A DNA stretch of 64,000 bases from Tragulus kanchil (GCA_022376925.1 JAIOJX010000003.1:36943874-37007873); one strand, 5' to 3'. Shown: positions 1-10,816, counted from the first letter of the stretch. Numbers and translations are program-made. The notes: generated by a model from the letters alone, not told the origin.

Positions 1-100
1 GAAGGCCTGGCCTAGGTTTATAAAATACTCAATAAAATTTACAGAAAAGGAGAGAAAATGCTAAATAGTCTAAGACAAGCATGACAGGCTGGAATGTGCT

Positions 101-302
101 TAGTTGCTTCAATCACGACTGACTCTCTGCAACCCCATGGACTGTAGCCCGCCAGGCTCCTCTGTTCATGGAATTCTCCAGGCAAGAATACTGGGGTGGG
201 GTGCCACTCCCTTCTCCAGGGGATCTTCCCAACGCAGGAATCAAACCCTGCTCTACAGCATTGCAGATGGAATCTTTACCATCTGAACCACCAGGAAGCC
301 CA
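101..302 (-). mobile_element. Bov-tA-type SINE
   Basis: Complement shows the ruminant SINE order: GGCTTCCTGGTGG-like tRNA head, the 'gaagatcccctggag' core, 'cactccagtattcttgcctgg' body and CATGGAC end. Moderately diverged. It lies in CLN5 intron 1. Confidence 0.85.
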
Positions 303-1000
303 GCAAGCCGGCTGTTCAGTGAGGAGACCACAACAGTGCATCCAGGCTCGAAAAGAGCTGGCTGGCCTATACTAGATTTGATCCCTCCAATAAACTTGAA
401 GTCATTTCTGTACGTTCTTTTTGACTCAGGATATGTGGGGACAGAGACACTGAGCCACTTTCCAAAGATCACACAGCAAGTGATGATGGAGCCTGACTTG
501 ACTGGCTGCGGTCGAGCCTCGATCTTGCTTACCGCCAGGACACAATCCTTCCTTCCAACTCACTATTTTGTCATCCAAAGAAGTTGTGCATTTTCAGCGC
601 CTGCTGGCCTTTCCCCGGCCTGATTTTGGCACCATGTTTTCTTTCTCTTTGCTTAATCATCTCTGATAATTAGGAAATGTAAATACTCTTCTAGTTCAAA
701 GGCTCTAATACGCTTCATACAGCTTCGCATTCTCAGTTTACGGCTAAGACAGAGAACGGATGAGGCGGCGCACTGAGGGGGCGAGGGGATCCCCTAGACG
801 CTGGACTTTCAGTGCTAAAAACGAGAAGTCCCAGGCGAGCGAGGTAAACTGGACCTGCAAATGGGAGGCGCTCAAGATAAGGCAGGGCAGGGTAGAAAAT
901 GCATTATTAAAGGTCTCCGCAAACGATTCAAATGGTCAATGATTTGCATTCTAAAGTCATGCGACGAAATAACATGCCTCGTAACTGACTCAAAGGTCCC
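303..1000. other. CLN5 intron 1 sequence, mostly unique
   Basis: No further coding exon is seen. A MIR-like stretch lies at about 425-500 (GAGACACTGAGCCACTTTCC followed by a CACACAGCAAGTGATG-type motif). Confidence 0.5.
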
Positions 1001-1700
1001 GAGAGGTGGACAGACGCCAGGGCGGCGAGCGACAGAACCAGCCACGCCTCTCGGGCGCTTCACTCCGTTCCTCGCCGCGCCCTCGGGCGCCGCCCCCGCA
1101 CGATCACGCGACCGGGACGCAGCCCCCGGCCGTGCACACGCGCACACACACACACGCACACACGCGGCCCGCGAATCTCGGCCGTGCGCGTCCGCCCCGC
1201 CGCGCACTCACTTGTAGGGCACCGGCCACTGGCGCCGGGAGGGGTCGCCCGCCGCCGCCGCGGTCGCCGCCGCCAGCAAGAGCAGCGCCGGGGCCCAGCG
1301 CCCAGGCGCGCGCTCCGGGCCCGCGCCCCGCCAGCCCCAGGCCCCCGCCGCCTGCGCCATGCGCCGGCTGCCTGCCGCCTCCCCCGCCGCGCGCCCGCGG
1401 AGGGCCGGCGGGCCGAGCATGCGCAGAGCACCGCCCCGGCCCACCCGGGACCCGGGCGCCGTCCAACCTGCGGCCGACTCGGGCGCCCGGGCACGAAGCG
1501 CAGCCGCCGCCGCTCCTCCGCTGTCCCGGGGCGGCTTCCGGACTTGGAGGAGCCGGAAGGCGCTCTGGTCACGCCCCCAGCAGCCCGGACAGGATGTGGG
1601 CCGCCTTCTTCTCGGACTGTCTTCTGTGCCGAATTCTCCTGGGCTCACGGCTCCGCGTTCTTGGAGCTTCTGCTGACCTCCCCCCGACCGCCGCCACCAG
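1000..1700 (-). promoter_or_regulatory. CLN5: CpG-island promoter of CLN5, copy A
   Basis: A strongly GC- and CpG-rich stretch covers CLN5 exon 1 and its upstream flank, with a CA/CG microsatellite at about 1137-1170. No TATA box is evident, so it is a typical housekeeping CpG-island promoter. The duplicate lies at about 2140-2790. It may fire in both directions, but no plus-strand first exon can be proven. Confidence 0.75.
1212..1360 (-). CDS. CLN5: CLN5 exon 1, coding part, copy A (intact frame)
   Basis: CLN5 is a lysosomal glycoprotein whose loss causes a neuronal ceroid lipofuscinosis; it has been reported as the bis(monoacylglycero)phosphate synthase. The exon encodes 49 codons plus two bases, from MAQAAG to SRRQWPVPY, then a GTGAGT donor at 1206-1211. 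The SRR(H/Q)WPVPYK segment matches human CLN5. Residues 23-37 (APALLLLAAATAAAA) form the hydrophobic core of a signal peptide. The frame stays open upstream to 1648 with other ATGs (for example 1418-1420, 20 codons earlier), as in human, where the start has been debated; I chose the ATG matching the short form. Later exons lie left of the window. A second copy at 2308-2455 carries a frameshift. Confidence 0.9.
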
Positions 1701-1776
1701 AAGCAAACACACAGCAGATCCAGCTTTGGGCTCCTGTGGGTTCTCTAGCCCCGGAACTTTTACCTTATCTCTCAGG

Positions 1777-1978
1777 ACTTCCCTGGTAGTTCAAAGGGTA
1801 CAGAATCTGCCTGCCGTGAAGGAAGGAGACCCGGGTTCAGTCCCTGGATCGGGACGATCCCCTGGAGCAAAGGCCTGACAACCCACTCCCGTATTCTTGC
1901 CTAGAAAATACCGTGGAGGGAGGGGCCTTGCAGACGTACACCCCATGGGGTCGCAAAGACTCGGACAGGACTGAGCTC
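1777..1978 (+). mobile_element. Bov-tA-type SINE (copy at 2872-3073)
   Basis: Begins GACTTCCCTGGTAGTTC, with B-box-like GGGTTCAGTCCC and the CCCATGGGGTCGCAAAGACT end. Diverged. Lies upstream of CLN5; the second copy belongs to pair 1. Confidence 0.85.
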
Positions 1979-2139
1979 AGCGATGAATGCCTTCCTCCCG
2001 ACACCATCACCCAGTTCAGAATCAGGGCTAACCTGGCTTGTCTGAAATTCTGGCCAAAATGATAGGGAGACTCAACCTCGCAGGAAAAACGGATGTGTAT
2101 GTTGGGTTTGCAGGGCGTGTATCTGTAGGACAGCCACGG

Positions 2140-2790
2140 CCCCCTCTCGGGCGCTTCACTCCGTTCCTCGCCGCGCCCTCGGGCGCCGCCCCCGCACGAT
2201 CACGCGACCGGGACGCAGCCCCCGGCCGTGCACACGCGCACACACACACACGCACACACGCGGCCCGCGAATCTCGGCCGTGCGCGTCCGCCCCGCCGCG
2301 CACTCACTTGTAGGGCACCGGCCACTGGCGCCGGGAGGGGTCGCCCGCCGCCGCCGCGGTCGCCGCCGCCAGCAAGAGCAGCGCCGGGGCCCAGCGCCCA
2401 GGCGCGCGCTCCGGGCCCGCGCCCCGCCAGCCCCAGGCCCCGCCGCCTGCGCCATGCGCCGGCTGCCTGCCGCCTCCCCCGCCGCGCGCCCGCGGAGGGC
2501 CGGCGGGCCGAGCATGCGCAGAGCACCGCCCCGGCCCACCCGGGACCCGGGCGCCGTCCAACCTGCGGCCGACTCGGGCGCCCGGGCACGAAGCGCAGCC
2601 GCCGCCGCTCCTCCGCTGTCCCGGGGCGGCTTCCGGACTTGGAGGAGCCGGAAGGCGCTCTGGTCACGCCCCCAGCAGCCCGGACAGGATGTGGGCCGCC
2701 TTCTTCTCGGACTGTCTTCTGTGCCGAATTCTCCTGGGCTCACGGCTCCGCGTTCTTGGAGCTTCTGCTGACCTCCCCCCGACCGCCGCC
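2140..2790 (-). promoter_or_regulatory. CLN5: CpG-island promoter of CLN5, copy B
   Basis: Near-identical second copy of the island at 1000-1700, inside duplication pair 1. In the deduplicated locus there should be a single island. Confidence 0.65.
2308..2455 (-). pseudogene. CLN5: CLN5 exon 1, copy B, frameshifted (probable assembly duplicate)
   Basis: This is the same exon as 1212-1360, displaced by about 1.1 kb. It lacks one C in a run of five near codon 7 (minus strand: the frame turns from AAGAWGW to AAGPGAG), so the ATG and the WPVPYK end are in different frames. The donor GTGAGT is retained at 2302-2307. The loss of one base in a homopolymer, in a copy inside a period-1.1-kb duplication, looks like a sequencing or assembly error and not a true pseudogene. 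Confidence 0.8.
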
Positions 2791-3067
2791 ACCAGAAGCA
2801 AACACACAGCAGATCCAGCTTTGGGCTCCTGTGGGTTCTCTAGCCCCGGAACTTTTACCTTATCTCTCAGGACTTCCCTGGTAGTTCAAAGGGTACAGAA
2901 TCTGCCTGCCGTGAAGGAAGGAGACCCGGGTTCAGTCCCTGGATCGGGACGATCCCCTGGAGCAAAGGCCTGACAACCCACTCCCGTATTCTTGCCTAGA
3001 AAATACCGTGGAGGGAGGGGCCTTGCAGACGTACACCCCATGGGGTCGCAAAGACTCGGACAGGACT

Positions 3068-5210
3068 GAGCTCAGCGATGAATGCCTTCCTCCCGACACC
3101 ATCACCCAGTTCAGAATCAGGGCTAACCTGGCTTGTCTGAAATTCTGGCCAAAATGATAGGGAGACTCAACCTCGCAGGAAAAACGGATGTGTATGTTGG
3201 GTTTGCAGGGCGTGTATCTGTAGGATTCTGCGTGGATCTGCACTTGAGCATGGCTTAAAACTAGAGCTTCTGAGACCAGACACTAGAGGGCCACCGTGGA
3301 ACTCCCCATCCTGCTCGGGATTTCCCAGAGCTGCGAAATCAAGCTTCAGGTGGACCTTGGTTGGTAGTGGGGATCTTCCTTTTTGGGGGTGCAGCCTCTT
3401 GACTGCCTGCTGTGAGAAAGCATTCCCTTCTATCAGCCCTAGACCAGGCTCTCAGTAGCTGACAGTAGCTGACATCCTCTGGTTCTGCCTCCTGATCTTG
3501 GCTATGACCCCAGTACCCCAGGCCAAGGATGCCTGAGACCACTGTTGTCTGATCCCTCAACATACTGATTACTTATCTCTGGTCCGAGGCTTTTAAACTT
3601 TGAAGACCCAACAGATAGACTGAATTTTAATTTGGGGTTTCTCCTGGGGGTTCCAATTAGCCCTAAGACCACAAGAGTGAACCAGTACTGTAGTAAACAG
3701 TAAAACATTTATTAACTGTTGTGTTGTGGGAGATTGTACACAGAGGACAGCTTAGCATCTCCCCAAACAAAGGAAACACAGAGTTATAGGATTCTAGAGT
3801 AGCATGGAGTTTAGATGAAATCTAGGTGAGCTGTATTTTGGTAGACTCAAAGCAAGGCTGTGTGTTAACACAGAGTCAATGTGAAGTCTAGACAACAAAG
3901 TGAGCCTGGGGTCCTATTTCCTTGAAAACTACAGAGTTAAAACAGAGACGAAATCTTTGTGTCTAGAAGGCCCTAATTGGGAGCTCTGCACCTGGGTTAT
4001 AAAGCTTGTAAGTAAAGCTGCCTCTCTGTGTCAAGGGACCGAGAAGCTCCAGGCAAAGGTGGGCTGTTTCCTTCTCACTGATATAATTTCAAGAGCCCAA
4101 ACACTCTAAATCTTTATCTTTAGAGAACAAACCGGACTGAGATGCCTTGAGCTCAGCGATGAATGCCTTCCTCGACACCATCACCCAGTTCAGAATCAGG
4201 GCTAACCTGGCTTGTCTGAAATTCTGGCCAAAATGATAGGGAGACTCAACCTCGCAGGAAAAACGGATGTGTATGTTGGGTTTGCAGGGCGTGTATCTGT
4301 AGGATTCTGCGTGGATCTGCACTTGAGCATGGCTTAAAACTAGAGCTTCTGAGACCAGACACTAGAGGGCCACCGTGGAACTCCCCATCCTGCTCGGGAT
4401 TTCCCAGAGCTGCGAAATCAAGCTTCAGGTGGACCTTGGTTGGTAGTGGGGATCTTCCTTTTTGGGGGTGCAGCCTCTTGACTGCCTGCTGTGAGAAAGC
4501 ATTCCCTTCTATCAGCCCTAGACCAGGCTCTCAGTAGCTGACAGTAGCTGACATCCTCTGGTTCTGCCTCCTGATCTTGGCTATGACCCCAGTACCCCAG
4601 GCCAAGGATGCCTGAGACCACTGTTGTCTGATCCCTCAACATACTGATTACTTATCTCTGGTCCGAGGCTTTTAAACTTTGAAGACCCAACAGATAGACT
4701 GAATTTTAATTTGGGGTTTCTCCTGGGGGTTCCAATTAGCCCTAAGACCACAAGAGTGAACCAGTACTGTAGTAAACAGTAAAACATTTATTAACTGTTG
4801 TGTTGTGGGAGATTGTACACAGAGGACAGCTTAGCATCTCCCAAACAAAGGAAACACAGAGTTATAGGATTCTAGAGTAGCATGGAGTTTAGATGAAATC
4901 TAGGTGAGCTGTATTTTGGTAGACTCAAAGCAAGGCTGTGTGTTAACACAGAGTCAATGTGAAGTCTAGACAACAAAGTGAGCCTGGGGTCCTATTTCCT
5001 TGAAAACTACAGAGTTAAAACAGAGACGAAATCTTTGTGTCTAGAAGGCCCTAATTGGGAGCTCTGCACCTGGGTTATAAAGCTTGTAAGTAAAAGCTGC
5101 CTCTCTGTGTCAAGGGACCGAGAAGCTCCAGGCAAAGGTGGGCTGTTTCCTTCTCACTGATATAATTTCAAGAGCCCAAACACTCTAAATCTTTATCTTT
5201 AGAGAACAAA
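3068..5210. repeat. Direct duplication pair 2 (3068-4131 / 4149-5210)
   Basis: Two copies about 1,080 bases apart, otherwise unique DNA with no recognised gene. The left end overlaps copy B of pair 1, so the segment 1974-2130 occurs three times (again near 3069 and 4150). Copy B lacks two bases in a CCCG run near its start. Bases 4132-4148 at the junction match neither flank cleanly. Confidence 0.95.
3279..3292 (+). promoter_or_regulatory. CTCF-like motif, weak (copy near 4360)
   Basis: ACACTAGAGGGCCA fits 11 of 14 positions of the CTCF core CCASYAGRKGGCRS. It lies upstream of the CLN5 promoter, in forward orientation on the plus strand. Confidence 0.35.
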
Positions 5211-5300
5211 TTTTCTCAATGAGTCAGAAAGCAGAAGGTGTTGCTGACATTTTACCACTCCACTGTGCTTGTGGAGAAAGATTGTTTTTAATATTCTGGG

Positions 5301-5775
5301 CTTCCCAGGTGGCGCAGTGGTAAAGAATCCACCTTCCAATGCAGGTGATGCGAGAGTTCGATCCCTGGGTCAAGAAGATCCCCTGGAGAAGTGAATGTCA
5401 ATCCACTCCAGTATTCTTTTTCTTTTTCTCCATCATGCCTCTTTTATTTATTTTCATCCATCTTTTTATTCTTTGGCCCGTGTGGGCCTCCCATCGCAGT
5501 GGCCTCTCCCACTGCAGAGCACCGACTCTGGGCGCATGCGCTCCAGAGCACTGGCTCGTAATTGGACACACTGGTCCAGCCGCTCCGCTGTTCGTGGGAT
5601 CTTCCCAGGCCAGGGATCGAACCGGCGCCCCTTGCACTGCAAGGCAGACTCTTAACCCACTGGACCACCAGGGAAGCCCACTCCAGTATTCTTCTCTGGA
5701 GAATCCCATGGACAGAGCAGCCTTGCGGGCTACAGTTCATAGGGTCTCAAAGAGTTGGACATGACTGAGCACACA
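5301..5775 (+). mobile_element. Bov-tA-type SINE split by a younger SINE
   Basis: Left part 5301-5418 and right part 5679-5775 join into one ordinary Bov-tA. Between them lies a minus-strand CHR-like SINE. The 15-base sequence at 5404-5418 is repeated at 5679-5693 as the target-site duplication. Confidence 0.9.
5419..5678 (-). mobile_element. CHR-like tRNA-derived SINE nested in a Bov-tA
   Basis: On the minus strand it starts GGCTTCCCTGGTGGTCCAG, has a tRNA-like head with GGTTCGATCCCTGG, then GAGCGGCTGG and GAGCGCATGCGCCC body blocks, and ends with GATGAAAATAAATAAAAG. The perfect 15-base flanking duplication (5404-5418 / 5679-5693) proves insertion after the host Bov-tA. Confidence 0.9.
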
Positions 5776-6156
5776 CACAAAGTATTTTATGTTAATTTTT
5801 GCTACTAGTTTTATCAGTCTTTTATTCCAGGCTATAGAATGGCGGGGCAGAGTGTACGGTCCAAGCTAATTTTACTTTCTCATTTATGATGAAATAAAAA
5901 TTCATATTTTAAGGCAGGACAAGAAAACTTAAATGTAATTTTTCTCTCTGTCATTTGGGCCTCCTCCCTTCCGATCTAGTGTGTGTTGTACAGCTGGCTG
6001 AGGGGTTGAGGAGACCTCCCTAGTGGCAGAAATACCAGCTCAACCACAAAGATCAGCTTTTCTTCTTCTGGTATCAGCCATGTTCTTAGAGGGTGTAATT
6101 CTTTTCTCAATCCTGTAAGGACTCACAAGACCCACCAGTGACCTTGGACTTCCTGT
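5776..6156. other. Intergenic unique sequence
   Basis: No gene, RNA or recognisable repeat seen. Confidence 0.4.
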
Positions 6157-6470
6157 GAAAGTGGAAGTCACTCAGTCATGTCTGACTCTTGGCAGCCACA
6201 GAGACTCTAACTGGCCAGGTTCCTCTGTCCATGGAATTCTCCAGGCAAGAATACTGGAGTGGACATGTGCATCCCTATGGCTGATTCAGGTTGATTTGTG
6301 GCAGTAAACAACAAAACTCTGTAAAAGTAAACAAAAAACCCCCCCAAAACAAAAAAAGAATACTGGAGTGGGTTGCCATTTCCTTCTGCAGAGAATCTTC
6401 CCGACTCAGGGATCGAACCTGTATCTCCTGCATTGTAGGCAGATTCTTTACCCCTGAGTTCTCAATCTAG
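6157..6470 (-). mobile_element. Bov-tA-type SINE split by a short L1 insertion
   Basis: Minus-strand SINE in two parts, 6157-6262 and 6356-6470, with the 16 bases at 6247-6262 repeated at 6356-6371. The intervening 93 bases are an L1 3' end. Confidence 0.88.
6263..6355 (+). mobile_element. Severely 5'-truncated L1 3' end (93 bases) with target-site duplication
   Basis: Contains the GGCAGTAAACAACAAAACTC motif typical of artiodactyl L1 3' ends, then an A-rich tail interrupted by a C run. It is flanked by a 16-base direct repeat within a Bov-tA. It shows how short an L1 insertion can be. Confidence 0.85.
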
Positions 6471-7654
6471 TAATCTTGGATTTTCACTCTTTTACTTGTT
6501 ACATTAAATCTTTTAAACAGGTCTTTACAATCTTGTGGTCGTTTATTGAATCTATTTTCTGCTTCTGTTATGGACAAAAACCATCTTCAGAACAAAAAGT
6601 TCTCTTTTCTTTCATGTATATTGAGCAAAAGGAGTCAGTGCCTACCATTCAGTGAGCTGAAATACCACAGCCCTGTGGAAAAGGTGCTAGTTCCCTCTTT
6701 CAGACTGAGAAGACATAGAGATTTTAGTGACCTTCCTAATATCACTCCAGGTAGGCCCCCAGCAGGCAGATCCGGAGTCTGCTCCTCCCACCAGGCTATC
6801 CTGCTTCTCCAGGTGACTAATATGCCCCTCCTTCTTTCTCTCTTCCTCCTCAATCGCAGTCATATGAACAGATACACAGGTGTTTCCATAGGCAGCTGAT
6901 CTTCCCCGGCCTCATGTTGCGACCATGTGCACTTCCTCTTTCTAGATTTAGGCATCCCTGTCAGTCTTTGGCTGAGAAAATGTCTTGCTGGGTCAAAAGT
7001 TAGAATCAGTCTCATGGGTTCGTAGTCTTCCATCCATGACTTCTGACCAGGACCTAGCTCTAGGATAAGAAACTTAGGTTTCTTCTTGAAAGTAGACGCT
7101 TTATTTAGCACATGGCACATAACAAGGGCTTAGTAAGTCTTTGTTGGTGGAAGTCAGGGTTAATAAAGATCTAATAGGGGAAGTGGAGGTGTAATTGATG
7201 GAGATTGTAAATTTCACTCTTTAACAATACAAGACTAAGTTTCTTTGAAATATCTGGTCAAGGTCTAAAATTTTACAAAAGAAACTCAGGGAGTATTCTA
7301 ACTGAACCCAGGTAAGCACATTCTTTGCTATTTCTTTCCTAGGATCATAGAAGAAAACTAGGTTATTTATATGGATATTGGACATTCTAAAAAACATGCT
7401 ATATTTGAAATACAAAATATCACAGTCAGCACTGTGTCCTGGCCAAGACTGCCTCCTTTCTCTGTTCTTGGTTGCAGTCCACGCTGTATTGGGTCATCAG
7501 CCTTTCCATTGTAAGTGTCCTAAGAAATTATCAGTGCTCATACAGATGAAAGTGTGCAGTGGACCTTCTCACCCAGTTTTTTTCCTGTCAAAAGCACCCT
7601 TTTGATTTCCAGATTTTAAGCCTAGTACTTAAAGGCTCTATTGTATATGATTTA
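6471..7654. other. Intergenic DNA, mostly unique
   Basis: A MIR-like piece lies around 6695-6790 (GACTGAGAAGACATAGAGAT and ACCTTCCTAATATCACT). Small ORFs here (for example 6546-6899) have no recognised domain. Confidence 0.4.
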
Positions 7655-7985
7655 AAAAAACTCTTTAATTGAAGTATAGTGGATTTGCATTATTGTGTTA
7701 GTTTTAAGTATACAGCACAATGATTCAGTTACACATATATAAAAATACTTTTCAGATTATTTCCCATTATCGGTTAGTAAAAGATGTTGAATATAGTTCC
7801 TTGTGTTAATGAGATAAATCCTTGTTGCTTATCTATTTTATATAAAGTGATTTATGTCTATTAATCCTGTACTCCTAATTTATTCCTCTCCTCCCTTTCC
7901 CCCTGTGGTAACCATAAACTTGCTTTCTATGTCTGTGAGTCTGTTTCTGTTTTGAATGTGAATTCATATGTGCTATTGAATATTT
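7655..7985 (+). mobile_element. Artiodactyl L1 3' UTR fragment
   Basis: Recognised from TTAATTGAAGTATAGTGGAT, CAATGATTCAGTTACACATA, and GGTAACCATAAACTTGC with TGTCTGTGAGTCTGTTTCTG. Pair 3 repeats the part after 7786 at 8887-9086. Confidence 0.85.
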
Positions 7986-8149
7986 TAAATTATAAAAATT
8001 ATTGTATATAAATATTGATGTTCTCTTTTGAAATAAGTTGCATGGAAGTCACTGTAGTCCACCGAAAGGTAGAAATTCATTTTTTCCCTCCTCTTAACTG
8101 TAAAGATAATTTTGAAATGAGTTTCTGGCTAATAAAATCTGGGTTACAG

Positions 8150-8535
8150 CTCCCTCGAACACCTTTTCTTCCCTCCTCGCACAAAGCACAGAACAGCTGC
8201 AGCTACTCGCTTCTGGATGCGCGGGGTCAGCAGGTGGGCTCTCTCGCCCACCAGACTGTGACCCCAGGTCAACATTGCCTCCGGCAGGCTGTGCGTAGGC
8301 CAGCCCGCCGCTAGGCGGCGCTTGAGTGCTGCCCGCTCTGCGCACCAGGCTGCGAGGCTCAACTGCCCCGCCCACTTCCTGTCGGCTGGGACGTTCTGTG
8401 GGGGCCAAGGGCGTCAAACTTCGGCCGGGCTGGTGCTCCTGAGGCAACCAGGGCAAGGTCAGGACAGACTGCGGGTGGCGGTGGAGGCGGAGAGTTGGGG
8501 GGTTGGCGGGTTTCCACTCTTCAGCCTGCGGAGTT
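8150..8535. promoter_or_regulatory. GC-rich candidate regulatory segment (copy at 9250-9635)
   Basis: CpG-enriched unique DNA in AT-rich surroundings, with a CCCCGCCCAC Sp1/KLF-like box, ACTTCCTG ETS-like site and a CTCF-like motif at 8308-8321. It could be a distal promoter or enhancer. No transcript is proven. Confidence 0.4.
8308..8321 (+). promoter_or_regulatory. CTCF-like motif (copy at 9407-9420)
   Basis: CCGCTAGGCGGCGC fits 12 of 14 positions of CCASYAGRKGGCRS, within a GC-rich segment. Forward orientation on the plus strand. Confidence 0.45.
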
Positions 8536-8658
8536 GTGGGCCAGACGCATCTGAAAACTTTTTCCTTTCCTGCAGTTTATTTCTTTATAATGTTGAACTG
8601 TATCACATGCTCTTTTGTCCCGTCTGTTTGGTCATCAGCTACTGAACTGCACTTTAGA

Positions 8659-8705
8659 CAGAAAAAAAAAAAAAAAAGAGAGAGAGAGAAAATAGAAAGG
8701 AAAAA
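8659..8705 (+). repeat. A-tract followed by GA repeat (copy near 9760-9800)
   Basis: About 16 A then (GA)n and A/G-rich DNA. Both copies have the same length, which is notable because such tracts usually vary between real paralogues. Confidence 0.8.
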
Positions 8706-10079
8706 GAAAACCGGGCCGGCAGTGTTCACCATTTTAGTGGATTTAAGGGTTGGAGGCAAGGGAACTGCAGTGACCCCCTGCCCTTCCATGAGTTTCTGGT
8801 GGCAGCCAGGGTAGGAGGGAGCTGGGGGAGGCTTGCTAATCCAGAGCTTACGGGCATGTGACCCCTGCCCTTCCTGGTAAATGGAAGTTGAATATAGTTC
8901 CTTGTGTTAATGAGATAAATCCTTGTTGCTTATCTATTTTATATAAAGTGATTTATGTCTATTAATCCTGTACTCCTAATTTATTCCTCTCCTCCCTTTC
9001 CCCCTGTGGTAACCATAAACTTGCTTTCTATGTCTGTGAGTCTGTTTCTGTTTTGAATGTGAATTCATATGTGCTATTGAATATTTTAAATTATAAAAAT
9101 TATTGTATATAAATATTGATGTTCTCTTTTGAAATAAGTTGCATGGAAGTCACTGTAGTCCACCGAAAGGTAGAAATCCATTTTTTCCCTCCTCTTAACT
9201 GTAAAGATAATTTTGAAATGAGTTTCTGGCTAATAAAATCTGGGTTACAGCTCCCTCGAACACCTTTTCTTCCCTCCTCGCACAAAGCACAGAACAGCTG
9301 CAGCTACTCGCTTCTGGATGCGCGGGGTCAGCAGGTGGGCTCTCGCCCACCAGACTGTGACCCCAGGTCAACATTGCCTCCGGCAGGCTGTGCGTAGGCC
9401 AGCCCGCCGCTAGGCGGCGCTTGAGTGCTGCCCGCTCTGCGCACCAGGCTGCGAGGCTCAACTGCCCCGCCCACTTCCTGTCGGCTGGGACGTTCTGTGG
9501 GGGCCAAGGGCGTCAAACTTCGGCCGGGCTGGTGCTCCTGAGGCAACCAGGGCAAGGTCAGGACAGACTGCGGGTGGCGGTGGAGGCGGAGAGTTGGGGG
9601 GTTGGCGGGTTTCCACTCTTCAGCCTGCGGAGTTGTGGGCCAGACGCATCTGAAAACTTTTTCCTTTCCTGCAGTTTATTTCTTTATAATGTTGAACTGT
9701 ATCACATGCTCTTTTGTCCCGTCTGTTTGGTCATCAGCTACTGAACTGCACTTTAGACAGAAAAAAAAAAAAAAAAGAGAGAGAGAGAAAATAGAAAGGA
9801 AAAAGAAAACCGGGCCGGCAGTGTTCACCATTTTAGTGGATTTAAGGGTTGGAGGCAAGGGAACTGCAGTGACCCCCTGCCCTTCCATGAGTTTCTGGTG
9901 GCAGCCAGGGTAGGAGGGAGCTGGGGGAGGCTTGCTAATCCAGAGCTTACGGGCTGGATGCATGGAAGGGGCCCACGTGAGAGCTTCCAAATCTGCTCCT
10001 GGTAATAAAAGCCCTGGGATAGTCACTCTGAGCTCTAAGGTGTTTCAGATCCCATTTGCTTTAGGTCCTCAATTGCCAA

Positions 10080-10150
10080 CCTGATAAATGGAATCGCTTG
10101 GGGAGATTTTAAGCCATACCAGTGCCTGGACTAGCACTTGCCTCTCGGAG
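10080..10150. mobile_element. MER5-like fragment (copy near 11200)
   Basis: Contains AAATGGAATCGCTTGGGGAG followed by TTTTAAGCCATACCAGTGCC, resembling the arms of the hAT-derived MER5A element. Old and short. Confidence 0.4.
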
Positions 10151-10355
10151 GTTCCCATGTACATAGTCTCTTTGGGCCTCAAACACCCCAGGGCTGCATC
10201 AGGATGCAGCCAGGATCGACAATCACTACTTTGAACGATTTCAAGGGCCGATTTCATTTTTCTCCCGTTGTTTTGGGGCCCTCTATGTTCCAGTCTATAA
10301 AACTGGATCCTTTCTTCCACCGCTTTAGAAAGCATACGTATAGGTGCTTTAAATG

Positions 10356-10375
10356 CACACACACACACACACACA
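10356..10375 (+). repeat. CA microsatellite (copy at 11473-11492)
   Basis: Ten CA units followed by (CATA). The identical unit count in both duplicate copies fits a recent or artefactual duplication. Confidence 0.9.
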
Positions 10376-10645
10376 TACATACAAGCGACAAACCTCCTTC
10401 TGTTCTGTTCTCTTTTTATGGAAGCTAATTTATAGCGCTATTGTTTTTTCCCCTCTAGGAATTCCCTGCAATTTCTCCCTAGCCTTCGAGCTGTAGTATT
10501 TACAGCTGGTGTTGGCCCTGAAGGTGCACACAGAATGATTTAGTGGTTTTCTGACTTTCCTTTCTGGTTTAGGCTCTGAGATAGACTGGCTTGATTGTTT
10601 TCCTAGAGGCAATGACATCATTTGTTTTTATTTCTATTTTTGAAG

Positions 10646-10816
10646 GTGAAGATATTTGCTCCTCATGCTGAGCAGAGGCACATCATTAATCCGTTGAAAG
10701 AGAGCCCAACTGAAGAGAAGAGAAATGTGCTGGAGGAACGTGCCAGGCGGGCCCACGGGATGCCCAAGACTTGGCAGACCTGAACTCCAGCGAGCTCAGG
10801 GCTGTCAGCGGACCTG
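10646..10816 (+). ncRNA. Candidate spliced exon of an unannotated plus-strand transcript (copy at 11763-11933)
   Basis: Preceded by a T-rich tract ending TTGAAG at 10645 and followed by a strong GTGAGT donor at 10817. The frame starting at the first base is open for 45 codons, then stops, so it may be noncoding. No family similarity recognised. It lies about 2.1 kb past the GC-rich segment at 8150-8535 on the same strand. Splice signals are the only support. Confidence 0.3.

Larger units (their letters stand above)
1039..3225. repeat. Direct duplication pair 1 (1039-2130 / 2131-3225)
   Basis: Two near-identical head-to-tail copies about 1,095 bases apart. They span CLN5 exon 1, its CpG island and a Bov-tA SINE. 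Copy B has a four-base insertion just inside its left edge and a one-base C deletion in the exon. Confidence 0.95.
7786..9954. repeat. Direct duplication pair 3 (7786-8855 / 8887-9954)
   Basis: Offset about 1,100. The unit holds the end of an L1 3' UTR, a GC-rich unique segment and an A-tract followed by GA repeats. Copy B lacks a CT dinucleotide in the CTCTCTCG run. Thirty-one junction bases (8856-8886) resemble a degraded form of the sequence that follows copy B. Confidence 0.95.

Noticed and set aside
1006..1878. 290-codon plus-strand ORF across the CLN5 CpG island
   Set aside because: GC-rich DNA lacks stop codons by composition. The frame is Pro/Arg/Ala-rich, runs into a SINE, and is antisense to CLN5 exon 1.
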